From contig SAAH01000010.1 in assembly GCA_009929525.1 (NCBI GenBank), positions 1 to 63,243 on the forward strand: DNA of 63,243 bases, written 5' to 3'. The notes below the pieces were generated by a model that was not told the DNA's origin, made no database searches, and was given only the letters and a program-made list of their open reading frames with translations. This document shows, in pieces, positions 50,267 through 59,530 of the stretch. This DNA comes from Clostridia bacterium. GTDB taxonomy: Bacteria > Bacillota > Clostridia > Lachnospirales > Lachnospiraceae. Within the stretch, counting starts at the first letter, position 1. The number at the start of each line of letters is the position of its first letter. A program made the position numbers and the translations under genes.

Positions 50267-50299
50267 AAGGGAGTTGTTGGCAGCAGCTCCCTTTCTTAT
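50267..50299 (+). terminator. Attenuator-like hairpin between lipoprotein and permeases
   Basis: AAGGGAGTTG (50267-50276) pairs with CAGCTCCCTT (50284-50293), then TTTCTT. A weak terminator here would leave binding protein in excess of the permeases, as is usual in ABC operons. Confidence 0.55.
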
Positions 50300-50446
50300 G
50301 CAAAAGAGCGGCATAGATGCAAAGTGCAACAATGAATTTGTAGAAAATGACAATGCCATATCGAAAAAGAATGTAGGCTAAAAAAGATAAGCAGAATCAA
50401 GAAGTACACCGCTCGTAATTTGCAGAAAGAGGAGAGGAAATCAGAT

Positions 50447-51328
50447 ATGAAGGTAAAATTAAGAAAAGAACTCCCATACTTGGGTTTCATACTTCCAGCC
50501 TTCATCGTTTATACCGTATTGACGATGGTACCGCTGGTACAGACATTAGGACTTTCCTTTACAGATTGGGATGGATATTCCATGAGCAATCTGAAGTTCA
50601 CAGGGTTAGAGAATTTTAAGTTGGTCCTTGAGGATCGGGCGATGAAAACAGCACTGCTGAATACACTGGGATACAGTATCATATTCCCTGTATTGACTAC
50701 TCTGTTTGCTATTCCATTGTCCCTGGCACTTAACTCAAAGATGAAGACAAAGAACCTGCAAAGAGCCGTATTTTTCTTCCCGTCTGTTCCGAGTGCGATC
50801 ATCCTCGGATATTTGTGGGCATATATTCTGGCTCCTACCGGAAATGGACTGTTAAACAAAGCGCTGGCACTTTTTGGGATCGAGCCGGTCATGTGGCTTG
50901 CGATGCCTAAGTGGGCTATGTTTTCTGTTATTCTGGTCAATCTGTGGAGTGCGATCGGATGGCACGCATGTATCTATCTGGCACAGCTTCAGAGTATACC
51001 GATGGAATATTATGAGGCAGCAACAGTGGATGGGGCAAATGCATGGCAGAAGTTCAGATACATCACATTCCCGATGCTGGCCTCAGCGATGACAGTCAGT
51101 GTTATGCTTCTTTTGTTGAATTCTATGAAGATGTTCGATCTTCCATTTGCACTTACAAGCGGAGGTCCGGGAACGTCCACTACGATGGTTTCCCAGATCA
51201 TCATCAAGACAGGATTTGTGGAAAAATCCTATGGCAAGGCAACGGCGATGTCTGCGATCTTCTTTGTATTCATAGCTATCGTCAGTGCAGTGCAGTTGAA
51301 ATTAATGAAGAAAAGGGAGGTGGAATAA
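50447..51328 (+). CDS. Sugar ABC importer permease 1 (MalF/UgpA-like)
   Basis: 293 residues with six hydrophobic segments. The EAA loop is YYEAATVDGANAWQKFRYITFP (about 195-216). GGAGAGGAAATCAG precedes ATG 50447. It ends one base before the next permease gene. No ATPase is in the operon; such clusters rely on a shared MsmK/UgpC-like ATPase encoded elsewhere. Confidence 0.9.
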   Translation: MKVKLRKELPYLGFILPAFIVYTVLTMVPLVQTLGLSFTDWDGYSMSNLKFTGLENFKLVLEDRAMKTALLNTLGYSIIFPVLTTLFAIPLSLALNSKMKTKNLQRAVFFFPSVPSAIILGYLWAYILAPTGNGLLNKALALFGIEPVMWLAMPKWAMFSVILVNLWSAIGWHACIYLAQLQSIPMEYYEAATVDGANAWQKFRYITFPMLASAMTVSVMLLLLNSMKMFDLPFALTSGGPGTSTTMVSQIIIKTGFVEKSYGKATAMSAIFFVFIAIVSAVQLKLMKKREVE

Positions 51329-51329
51329 T

Positions 51330-52163
51330 ATGGTAAATAAGAAAAAAACATGGAAGAATTACCTGGGCGAAGGATTGATGCTGTGTTTATGTGCTGTATT
51401 CTTTGTACCATTTTATTACCTCTTGGTAAATACATTTAAGCCGGCCAGGGATGCGACTGTTTCACCGCTGTCCCTGCCGATCAAGAATTTTACCCTGGAT
51501 CTTTATAAGGAAGCTCTGAGTACGATCAACTTTTGGAGCAGCCTTCGAAATTCCCTGTTGATCACGGCAGTCTCTGTTGTTATCATCATCGTGATCGGAT
51601 CCATGGCAGCCTATGCGATCACAAGAAGAAAAAATAAACTGACAAAATTTCTCTTCTTTTATTTCCTGATAGGATTCATGGTTCCGGTACAGACTACGTT
51701 GATTCCGTTGTTTAACCTGATGTCATCATTTCGCCTGCAGAATTCTGTTTTGGGAATGATCGTGTTGTATTCGAGCTGGTGTAATTTTGCTTTGTTTATG
51801 TATCAGGGATTCTTAGGCGGCGTGCCAAAGGATCTGGAAGAAGCGGCACTGATCGATGGCGCGGGATTATGGAAGATGTACTGGAAAATCGTATTTCCGT
51901 TGCTGAAACCGGTTACTACGACGATCGCCATCTTTGATGTTATGTGGATATGGAATGACTTTATGATGCCGTATCTGTTCATCAGTTCATCAGAGAAGTT
52001 CACACTGATCATGGAAGTGTATAAGGGTGTGGGGCAGTTTTCCAATAACTGGACCGTTATGTTGTGTACTATGGTTATCGTGCTGATACCTATCACAGTA
52101 TTCTATATCCTTATGCAGAAGCATATCATAGCCGGTATCACCAGCGGAGCTGTAAAAGGGTAA
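51330..52163 (+). CDS. Sugar ABC importer permease 2 (MalG/UgpE-like)
   Basis: 277 residues with six hydrophobic segments and an EAA loop LEEAALIDGAGLWKMYWKIV (about 168-187). GGAGGTGGAATA precedes the ATG, inside the tail of permease 1. It forms the heterodimeric channel with permease 1. Confidence 0.9.
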   Translation: MVNKKKTWKNYLGEGLMLCLCAVFFVPFYYLLVNTFKPARDATVSPLSLPIKNFTLDLYKEALSTINFWSSLRNSLLITAVSVVIIIVIGSMAAYAITRRKNKLTKFLFFYFLIGFMVPVQTTLIPLFNLMSSFRLQNSVLGMIVLYSSWCNFALFMYQGFLGGVPKDLEEAALIDGAGLWKMYWKIVFPLLKPVTTTIAIFDVMWIWNDFMMPYLFISSSEKFTLIMEVYKGVGQFSNNWTVMLCTMVIVLIPITVFYILMQKHIIAGITSGAVKG

Positions 52164-52192
52164 AGAATCTGATGTGTCGAGGAGGAAATGAC

Positions 52193-53125
52193 ATGGGAAT
52201 AGTGCCAGATGCACCACTTTTTCGCGATCCAATATATGACGGGGCAGCAGATCCGGTCATTATCTGGAATCGGGAAGAAGAAGCATGGTGGATATTTTAT
52301 ACAAACCGCAGGGCTTTTGGACCAAACTGCAGCGTGAGTTATATGCATGGATCCGATATAGGGATTGCAAGCTCGGCAGATCATGGAAAGACATGGACCT
52401 ATCGTGGTACAGCCAGTGGGCTGGAATATGAAAAGGGAAGAAATACTTATTGGGCACCGGAGATCGTAGAAGATCAGGGAATCTACCATATGTATGTATC
52501 TTATGTGAGAGGGATACGGACGAACTGGGAATGTCCGCGAAAGATCCTCCATTATACAAGCAGAAATCTGTGGGACTGGCAGTTTGAAAGTGAACTGAAG
52601 CTGTCATCAGACAGGGTGATCGATGCCTGTGTGCTCGAACTTCCGGATCATACCTGGAAGATGTGGTACAAAGATGAGATCAATAACAGTTGGAGTTACA
52701 CTGCGACCAGCAAAGATCTCTATCAGTGGGAAGCCGGCGGTCCTGAGATTACGGATTGCCCTCATGAAGGTCCCAATGCATTTTATTTTCAGGATAGATA
52801 CTGGATGATCACAGACCCCTGGAAAGGGTTGGGGGTATATGTAAGTGATGATGCGGCCAGTTGGAAACGGTGTCAGAACATATTATATGAAGCTGGTACC
52901 CGCACCGACGATGGGGCGATGGGAAATCATGCAGATGTATTAGTTCATAAGGGACGCGCATATATCTTTTATTTTACTCATCCCCAGTTAAGTGAAGAAC
53001 AGAGAAATAATCCGGAATTCGTTATGGAGTACTGCCACAGGCGAAGTTCCCTTCAGATTGCAGAGCTTATTGTGGTTGATGGACAGCTGCACTGCGACAG
53101 GAACAGAGTTGAGATAGAACTATAA
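52193..53125 (+). CDS. GH43/GH32-like five-bladed beta-propeller glycosidase
   Basis: 310 residues. The predicted propeller has DGAADPVIIW (catalytic-base-type Asp, about 16), YWAPEIVEDQGIYHMYVS (about 86) and HEGPNAFYF (acid-type Glu, about 189). No signal peptide is seen, so it acts inside the cell on imported sugars. GGAGGAAATGAC precedes ATG 52193; the longer frame starts in the permease gene. Close relatives are annotated only as glycosyl hydrolase, so the substrate is open (arabinosides, xylosides or galactosides). Confidence 0.75.
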   Translation: MGIVPDAPLFRDPIYDGAADPVIIWNREEEAWWIFYTNRRAFGPNCSVSYMHGSDIGIASSADHGKTWTYRGTASGLEYEKGRNTYWAPEIVEDQGIYHMYVSYVRGIRTNWECPRKILHYTSRNLWDWQFESELKLSSDRVIDACVLELPDHTWKMWYKDEINNSWSYTATSKDLYQWEAGGPEITDCPHEGPNAFYFQDRYWMITDPWKGLGVYVSDDAASWKRCQNILYEAGTRTDDGAMGNHADVLVHKGRAYIFYFTHPQLSEEQRNNPEFVMEYCHRRSSLQIAELIVVDGQLHCDRNRVEIEL

Positions 53126-53140
53126 GAATAGGAAATGAAG

Positions 53141-53191
53141 AAAAACCTTGTGTTTTTTCAGATACAATCACTGAAAAACACAGGGTTTTTT
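53141..53191 (+). terminator. Intrinsic terminator after the sugar operon
   Basis: AAAAACCTTGTGTTTTTTCAG (53141-53161) pairs with 53171-53191, which ends in TTTTTT. Confidence 0.85.
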
Positions 53192-53338
53192 GCATTTTCG
53201 CGAAATAGGGCTCAAGAAGAAACGTAGGGTGAATAATTAGAAGCTATGCAATAAAAGTTCGTTTTGATATGATGGAACAAATGCATATTGCTGAGGTGAA
53301 AATAGTAAGTATAAGAGATAAAAGCACAGAGGAAGAAT

Positions 53339-54247
53339 ATGAACTATGAAGTTAGGATAAAGGAAATTCTGGAATCAAGTATTAGGATGGCAGGGCAGAG
53401 AGAAAAAATCTCTTGTTCTTTCTTTGAGGAGTACCGCAAGAAGAATGGGTTTGCGAAAATCGTGGAGAGCGACCGCAGCATTTATATCCGCATGTATGGA
53501 GAGGAACCATCTAAGATTGGGCTGCAGAAGATCCGGTTTTGGAGACTGGGACATCATCTGCCGAAGAACCGGGCGGAAGCACTGGCACTGGGTCAGGCTT
53601 TGGAACTGGAATGGGATGATCTGGATACATTTTTGAAGGAACACTGCCTGATGCGTGGGATAGAAGTGAGAAAAAATCACGCAGAGATGTTTGAAGAACT
53701 TTTCCCGGAATACTTGTGTCAGATCACAGATGAGCGGTTACAGCAGCTGAACATAACACCGGGGATGCAGGAACAGCAAAAATGCCACATTTTCTATTCG
53801 GATGCTTTGGACTGTATCAGGATGGAGGAAAAAAGCAGGCGGCTGTGCTACTGGCAGCATATGTACAGCAGAGGATTTTCGGGTGAATTCAGGAAATATT
53901 TTATAAAAGAGAGTGTTTTGTCCAGAGAGACGGTCATGCGGGTATTGATCTTACTTATGATGCCGGATCTGAATGTAGATATCCTGAATGGTCATCTCTT
54001 AGAACTGGGATATGGAGAATTGAACGAAAAGAGAAGGCAGGAAGGATATGTGGATGCCGCAGTTTTAGGCATTTTTCAGCTATATGAGAAAATGAGAAGT
54101 AAGGATCGAGGAAAAGATCGTGAAATGATGAAATATATACTAAGGCAATATGATACTTTGGCTGCCGGGATGATCGGTGATGCAAAATTACAGCGAAAAC
54201 TGCGTTTTATGAAGTTCCGATCGATAGGAAACGATACTGAAACCTGA
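53339..54247 (+). CDS. Unrecognised protein with possible N-terminal helix-turn-helix
   Basis: 302 residues, not firmly recognised. The part IRFWRLGHHLPKNRAEALAL (about 65-84) resembles a helix-turn-helix of the XRE/phage type. The C-terminal ~200 residues are helical and include LNVDILNGHLLELGYGELNE, a pattern that recurs in proteins encoded with STAND NTPases. No membrane segment is seen. AGAGGAAG precedes the ATG by about 5 bases. It is the first gene of a nine-gene run to the window edge. It may be the regulator or sensor partner of the STAND NTPase. Confidence 0.6.
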   Translation: MNYEVRIKEILESSIRMAGQREKISCSFFEEYRKKNGFAKIVESDRSIYIRMYGEEPSKIGLQKIRFWRLGHHLPKNRAEALALGQALELEWDDLDTFLKEHCLMRGIEVRKNHAEMFEELFPEYLCQITDERLQQLNITPGMQEQQKCHIFYSDALDCIRMEEKSRRLCYWQHMYSRGFSGEFRKYFIKESVLSRETVMRVLILLMMPDLNVDILNGHLLELGYGELNEKRRQEGYVDAAVLGIFQLYEKMRSKDRGKDREMMKYILRQYDTLAAGMIGDAKLQRKLRFMKFRSIGNDTET

Positions 54248-54266
54248 GGAAATGGGGGGATGCAAG

Positions 54267-56327
54267 ATGTATCGCAAAGAGATAAAGAATTGGCTGGAAC
54301 AGCATAGCCAATATCCTGATATGCGGGAGGGGTTTGCCCATGCATTTTCAAAATCACCCTCGGAATATCTGATAGTCCCCAATATCCAGGATGTTCAGAA
54401 TGGCAAAGCCGCCCTTATCAGTCGATGGAATGAGATATTGCTGAGTACATTTTCAAGGACGGAGTCTTATCGGGCAAGTGATGAGAAAATATGTCAGGGG
54501 CTGGAGCATTTTCTTGAGGATTTGTATGCATGGGAAGAAGAGTGCCAGCAGCAGGAGGAATATAAGCTGATCGGACGGGAAAAGGGAATCGGACAAATCT
54601 TTTGTATCGGACGGGAAACAGAGATTTCTCTTATTAATAAAAGATTTGAAGAGAGCAATATGGTATTTCTCCATGGTCAGGGCGGTATGGGGAAAAGTAC
54701 TGTGGCAAAAGCGTATGCCGCAAGATATCGTGATCATTACGATACAGTAGTATTTGCAACATGTGAAAAAGGACTTCGCAAACTGCTGGCAGATGATACC
54801 CAGATTAAGATTCAGGGCATTTCCTTTCGACAAAATGGAAGGCGCGGGGAACTGGGGTGGTATTGCAGAAGGAAGCTTAAGATACTTAAAGAGATCACAG
54901 ACAGCAGGACACTGCTGATTCTGGATAATCTGGACTATCTGGATCAGGAAGGCAACAGATATCTGGAGCAGATCAGGGAGCTTCCATGCAAGATTCTGGT
55001 AACTACGCGGATCAGATCTTCTCATCAATGGAAAAATGCCGTTGAGATTTTACCGCTCAGCAGACAAGACAGATTATTATTATTTGAAAAATATTATGGA
55101 AGTAAGCTTTCAGATGAGATGAAGGAAATGGCAGGAAAAGAGATGCAGTGTCTGGAGAAAAACACATTGAGGATCAAGCAGTTTGGACTTCGCTGTGGGG
55201 ACAACAGAAGGATACTGGAAGGAAATCTGTGTGAATTTATTGAATCTGATGGTGCGATATTTCAAATAGATAAACTTGGTGTGGGAGAGCAAAACGTGCT
55301 GAGAAATGCTGCTCTTCTTCCATTAAAAGGGATACAGATAGAACAGTTTTTGTCTTACGGAAGCCGGATGACAAGAAAACAGATCCAAAAACTGATTTCA
55401 TTAGGACTTTTGGAATATGAGGTTCAGGAAGAAAGGATATGGATGCATCCGCTGGTAAAAGAAGAAGTTGTCCAGATATTAAGACCGGGATGGAATTCCT
55501 GTCAGGCATACATCAGAAGATTTGCAGAGAAGATGCGGGATTTTTGGAATTTTACTACGGTGCAAAAGCAGGAAGTATCTGATTACATAGTGAGTCTGCT
55601 TCAGAATATCCGCGAGTTGGATACAAGATGCATGAAAGAAATTATGATATTGGCTGATCTGATCTGGCAGCTTGGTGAGTGGGAATATGCGTTGTCGTAT
55701 ACGAAAAAATTATACGAATTTTGCAGGAAGAATCTGGGAGAGGAACACCGGGATACAGCTCTTGCCGCCCACATGACAGGTTCAGTCTATTATAACCATA
55801 ATATGCCCAAACAGGCAGGACGATGGTATGAACAGGCGTGGAACATATACCAGAAAAATGAAGAAAAAGATCCGGTCACAGAGGCTTGTCTTTGTGTGAA
55901 ATACAGCCGGTTCTTTAGATTCACACAAAAGTATGACCAGATGGAGAAAATTTATGAGAAGACGGAGCAGATCTATCAGTCAGCTTTGGAAAAAGAAAAA
56001 GGCAAGAGAGAAAGACAGCAGCTTGAGGACGGTATGATCAATTATTTTATCGAAAGAGAAAGAGCATATCTGAGCCTGGGACGATATGAGGAGGCACTTA
56101 GCATAAGTTTTCAGGCAAAAAAGTACCATCATCAGTGGATGGGAGGAAATGCTACAGGGTCTTATATTTATCATGATATCAGCAATTGTCTGTATTACCT
56201 TGGAAGATATGACGAAGCTTTAGATTACCTGCTTCAGGCAAAAAAAATGGCAGAGCAGTATTTTCAAAAAGAATACGGGGAGATGCAGGTCATCATGAAG
56301 GATCTGAAAAAACTGATGAAAAGGTGA
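54267..56327 (+). CDS. STAND NTPase with NB-ARC and TPR regions
   Basis: 686 residues. An N-terminal ~115-residue helical region precedes an NB-ARC type ATPase: P-loop HGQGGMGKSTVAKAYA (about 135-150), Walker B LLILDNLDYLD (about 215) and CKILVTTRIR (about 242). A winged-helix-like part follows (MHPLVKEEVVQIL). The C-terminal ~220 residues contain TPR-like repeats (GEWEYALSYTKKLYEF, YHDISNCLYYLGRYDEALDY). STAND proteins are signal-gated switches in stress, antiviral and regulated-death systems. ATG 54267 is chosen over 54252 because GGGGGG lies 8 bases upstream. The output here is probably the downstream kinase/protease set, by inference. Confidence 0.82.
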   Translation: MYRKEIKNWLEQHSQYPDMREGFAHAFSKSPSEYLIVPNIQDVQNGKAALISRWNEILLSTFSRTESYRASDEKICQGLEHFLEDLYAWEEECQQQEEYKLIGREKGIGQIFCIGRETEISLINKRFEESNMVFLHGQGGMGKSTVAKAYAARYRDHYDTVVFATCEKGLRKLLADDTQIKIQGISFRQNGRRGELGWYCRRKLKILKEITDSRTLLILDNLDYLDQEGNRYLEQIRELPCKILVTTRIRSSHQWKNAVEILPLSRQDRLLLFEKYYGSKLSDEMKEMAGKEMQCLEKNTLRIKQFGLRCGDNRRILEGNLCEFIESDGAIFQIDKLGVGEQNVLRNAALLPLKGIQIEQFLSYGSRMTRKQIQKLISLGLLEYEVQEERIWMHPLVKEEVVQILRPGWNSCQAYIRRFAEKMRDFWNFTTVQKQEVSDYIVSLLQNIRELDTRCMKEIMILADLIWQLGEWEYALSYTKKLYEFCRKNLGEEHRDTALAAHMTGSVYYNHNMPKQAGRWYEQAWNIYQKNEEKDPVTEACLCVKYSRFFRFTQKYDQMEKIYEKTEQIYQSALEKEKGKRERQQLEDGMINYFIERERAYLSLGRYEEALSISFQAKKYHHQWMGGNATGSYIYHDISNCLYYLGRYDEALDYLLQAKKMAEQYFQKEYGEMQVIMKDLKKLMKR

Positions 56328-56341
56328 GGGAGGAAGTCTAT

Positions 56342-57229
56342 ATGGAAGAAAAGGGCAGCGTAAGAAGGATTTTGTGGGCGGTGATCGAAGGGCTGTTGGC
56401 GATTTTGCTATGTGTTACCCCGATGCTCAAGTTCAGTGTATTTGGATATAGCGAGGGAATGGGATATCTGACGCTGGTGGGAGGAATCTTTCAGATTGTT
56501 TCCATCGCGGGGATAGGAACCCTTTCAGGAGAAAACTGGTGGATTATTTTATTATATGTTTTGATAGTTACTGTTTTGATCGTACTTTGTATTGTGATGG
56601 CAGTAAAAGCATATAAAGGGCGTGGACGGATCATTTATCTGGTGGGAAATGGATGTGCCATCGTGCTTATCTTCGCGCTCCTTGCCATGATAAAAAATCT
56701 GGGTGATTCCCTGAGCATGGGCTGGGGATATTGGGCAGCACTTGTTTGGGCAACTGTGGGACTCATTATGGGAATATTGAATCTGGCATGCAAATGGACA
56801 GAAACCTCAAGGCACAAAACTGCAAGGAGGACAGGCGTAACGTCCCGGACCTATTCGGAGAGAGGCGGCGCAAGACCTGTTGCCGGAGCAGATATATATA
56901 CGGCAGCACCGGTGAAGAAACCGGAAGATCATGTGTACAGCCGGGAGGCAGAGCATGCAGGGGGTACAGCAGAGCCGACAACGTATGCGATGGGTCATGT
57001 GGCAAAATCAACACCGTATGCAGCAGGATACACACCGGAGACAGCATCATATGCGGCAGGTCATGCAGCGGAAGCAATGCCATATGCGGGCCATTTAGAA
57101 GCGCCAGCACCATATGCTGCAGACGCAGGCAGGAGTTCCATAAAAGTAAAATATAATCTGAAAAATAATACGACAGATACAGAAGAAGCATCAGGATTTT
57201 TCCATGCAGATAATGATGATCTGGACTGA
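56342..57229 (+). CDS. Membrane protein with repeat-rich tail
   Basis: 295 residues, family not recognised. About four hydrophobic segments span residues 10-155 (AVIEGLLAILLCVTPMLKF, ILLYVLIVTVLIVLCIVM, GCAIVLIFALLAMI, YWAALVWATVGLIMGILNL). The cytoplasmic tail has degenerate repeats of about 12 residues (TYAMGHVAKSTP, YAAGYTPETASY, YAAGHAAEAMP, YAGHLEAPAPY). AGGGAGGAAG precedes ATG 56342. It probably docks other members of the locus at the membrane. Confidence 0.6.
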   Translation: MEEKGSVRRILWAVIEGLLAILLCVTPMLKFSVFGYSEGMGYLTLVGGIFQIVSIAGIGTLSGENWWIILLYVLIVTVLIVLCIVMAVKAYKGRGRIIYLVGNGCAIVLIFALLAMIKNLGDSLSMGWGYWAALVWATVGLIMGILNLACKWTETSRHKTARRTGVTSRTYSERGGARPVAGADIYTAAPVKKPEDHVYSREAEHAGGTAEPTTYAMGHVAKSTPYAAGYTPETASYAAGHAAEAMPYAGHLEAPAPYAADAGRSSIKVKYNLKNNTTDTEEASGFFHADNDDLD

Positions 57230-57245
57230 TGTGGGAGGAAAGCAG

Positions 57246-57719
57246 ATGTTTGCCAATGTAATATATAGTGTAACAGCGAGTTCATCCAATGGAGGAGCAG
57301 CGGGTGCAGCCATTCTTTTGCTTTGCCTTGTTGGATTCCTTTTAGCCCTTTTCCTGTATGCAAGGAACGAAAAAGAGAAAAAAAGAGATGAAGAGTATGA
57401 GATAAAGGATGATCACACCGGTTATGGGGGAGGCACCTATGGGGGTATGCGGACAAGTACACCTGATAAAAAACCGGCTGTGGAAAAGGAAAAAACAAAG
57501 GCAGAGAAAGGCACCGGCAGTACAATAAAGTATGGCCGCGGATTCGATAATAAAGGGTTTAAGAAGAAAGACCAGCCGCCAAAAGAAGCAGAGCAATTTT
57601 ATCGCTATGATCACTGCTATGAGAGGCGGATGAAGAATAGGATCATCTGCCCACACTGTGGAGTGGAGAATGAGCAGGGCAGCAGTCAGTGTATGCTGTG
57701 CGGACAGATTTTGGGATAA
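57246..57719 (+). CDS. Single-TM protein with C-terminal zinc ribbon
   Basis: 157 residues: one TM segment (AAILLLCLVGFLLALFLY), a charged low-complexity region (KEKTKAEKGTGST) and a C-terminal zinc ribbon CPHCGVENEQGSSQCMLCG. ATG 57246 follows GGGAGGAAAGCAG. Its zinc ribbon lies at the opposite end from that of the next gene. Role unknown; it may recruit partners at the membrane. Confidence 0.65.
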   Translation: MFANVIYSVTASSSNGGAAGAAILLLCLVGFLLALFLYARNEKEKKRDEEYEIKDDHTGYGGGTYGGMRTSTPDKKPAVEKEKTKAEKGTGSTIKYGRGFDNKGFKKKDQPPKEAEQFYRYDHCYERRMKNRIICPHCGVENEQGSSQCMLCGQILG

Positions 57720-57750
57720 CAGATCACAGAACACGAAAAGGAGATAACCT

Positions 57751-58509
57751 ATGTTTTGCAAATATTGTGGAAGCAGGATGAGCGAACAGGACCTTGTATG
57801 TCCCCGCTGCAAAAGCCGCAGAGACCCGATGCAGTCCTCCATAGGGCTTGAAAAACTGCTTGGTGGAAATAGATTTGAAGATAAATTTGCGGAAAATAAA
57901 GAAGCGACAACTGATACGAAGTCGGGATGTAATGATGAGGAAGAATATATCAGCAGAGCAGTGGAAGAAAATGCGAAAATGAAAAGGGATAGGATGGACA
58001 AAGACAATCAGGGAAAATCCAGAAAACGAAAAGCCAGTGGGATCTTCCGTCTGGTAGTGAGTGTGATCCTGATCATCTTATTTTTTATGATATTATTTGT
58101 GAATCGAAATATGTCGGGACGCATAAAAAAATTAGATGTACCAAAGCTTGAAAAAACGATATCTTCGCAGGAGAAGATTATAAAAGAGCAAACAAAAAAA
58201 CTGACAGAGCTGGAAAAACGGGTGGCGGAATTGGAAAAACAGATGGCACTTGAAGAGCAGGAAACTTACCAGGCGAATCCGAATGGAACATCGATGGACA
58301 CCGGGGAAAGTCAGGCGCCAGGTGAAACATCAACAAGCACAGGCAGAAACCAGAATCCGGATGACACTTCAATAAGTGGGTACGGAACCTCCAATAATTC
58401 GGATGTTTCTCCTACAGGCGCGAGTGATGATCCAACAGGAGCAGCCGTAAGTCCAACGGGAGCAGCTGTAAGTCCAACGGAAATCCGGAAGAATGAGCCA
58501 ACAGAGTAA
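57751..58509 (+). CDS. Zinc-ribbon, TM, coiled-coil protein
   Basis: 252 residues. N-terminal zinc ribbon CKYCGSRMSEQDLVCPRC (about 3-20), a charged stretch, one TM (LVVSVILIILFFMILFV, about 98-114), a coiled coil (about 125-172, repeated Leu and Glu-Lys) and a Gly/Ser/Thr/Pro-rich extracellular tail with two copies of AAVSPTG. AAAGGAGATAA precedes the ATG. Likely topology: ribbon inside, coiled coil outside. Function unknown; a membrane signalling adaptor is a guess. Confidence 0.65.
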   Translation: MFCKYCGSRMSEQDLVCPRCKSRRDPMQSSIGLEKLLGGNRFEDKFAENKEATTDTKSGCNDEEEYISRAVEENAKMKRDRMDKDNQGKSRKRKASGIFRLVVSVILIILFFMILFVNRNMSGRIKKLDVPKLEKTISSQEKIIKEQTKKLTELEKRVAELEKQMALEEQETYQANPNGTSMDTGESQAPGETSTSTGRNQNPDDTSISGYGTSNNSDVSPTGASDDPTGAAVSPTGAAVSPTEIRKNEPTE

Positions 58510-58558
58510 AAGAAACAGAAAACCGAAATCAAATGAAATAAATCTAAGGGGCGCTGAT

Positions 58559-59530
58559 ATGAACAAATTAAAAGAGTCTCATTTCCTTTCCTATATGGGT
58601 CAGATCCTATGTGTATATAGTGAGAAGATAGAAGGAAAGGGTGAAGATGCTTATCTGTGTCTTGCCAATGAGAAAGGTGCACTGATCGGGTGTTTTGATG
58701 GATGCGGTGGTATAGGTTCCAGAAGATATGAAGTATTTGATACCCATACGGGAGCTTATGTGGCATCCAGAGTGACTGCGGAAGCAGCGGCAGACTGGTT
58801 TTTGCGAGGGTGTGAGAAGGATGAACAGGACATCATAATATCCCGGCTTTCCCCGGAGGAGCTTTCTGCCGAGATTCGTGAGGCATTAAAAGCCTGCAAA
58901 CGTGCGGAGAAATCTTCATCAGCACTGAAAGGAAGTCTGACAAAGGATTTTCCCACGACGCTGGCGATCGCAGTGGCCGGTATGGAGGGCGCATCCTTTT
59001 ACTGGGCAGGAGATTCCAGAGCCTATATTCTGGACGAGGCAGGACTTCACCAGATGACAACAGACGACGTAGAACAGAAGGATGCCATGAAGAATCTCAG
59101 CGATGATGGAGCACTGAAGAATGTAGTGTCTGCATCACGCAGTTTCCAGATCCATCAAAGAGAGACAGCACTTGGAGCAAGGGAAATCCTGTTGGTCTGC
59201 ACCGATGGATGTTTTGGATATCTGGACTCGCCGATGGCCTTTGAGATGCTTCTTCTCGAGACGATGGAAAGAGCACAAAATCCTGTAGAATGGGAAAATC
59301 TGCTAAAGGAGCGCATCGGGCAATATGCAGGAGATGATTACACACTCATGGCGATGATCTTGGGATATGAAGATTTTAAACAGATCAAGCAGTGCTTTAA
59401 GGACAGGATCGAGCAGATGAGAGAAGGATACCGAAAGCAGCAGGGCAAAGATAATTTGTCTGACTGGTGGAAAGAATACAAAAAAGAATACGAGAGTTAT
59501 CGAGGGGTTTATTATGGCGGAGACAATTAA
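58559..59530 (+). CDS. PP2C-type Ser/Thr phosphatase
   Basis: 323 residues of the PPM/PP2C fold. Metal-binding Asp lie in CFDGCGGIG (about 45-53), GDSRAYIL (about 151) and GDDYTLMAM (about 259). A C-terminal ~50-residue charged helix follows. The start is uncertain: ATG 58559 has AAGGGG 7 bases upstream; ATG 58493 overlaps the previous gene and lacks one. It overlaps the kinase gene by 17 bases, so kinase and phosphatase are co-made. It presumably reverses that kinase. Confidence 0.87.
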   Translation: MNKLKESHFLSYMGQILCVYSEKIEGKGEDAYLCLANEKGALIGCFDGCGGIGSRRYEVFDTHTGAYVASRVTAEAAADWFLRGCEKDEQDIIISRLSPEELSAEIREALKACKRAEKSSSALKGSLTKDFPTTLAIAVAGMEGASFYWAGDSRAYILDEAGLHQMTTDDVEQKDAMKNLSDDGALKNVVSASRSFQIHQRETALGAREILLVCTDGCFGYLDSPMAFEMLLLETMERAQNPVEWENLLKERIGQYAGDDYTLMAMILGYEDFKQIKQCFKDRIEQMREGYRKQQGKDNLSDWWKEYKKEYESYRGVYYGGDN

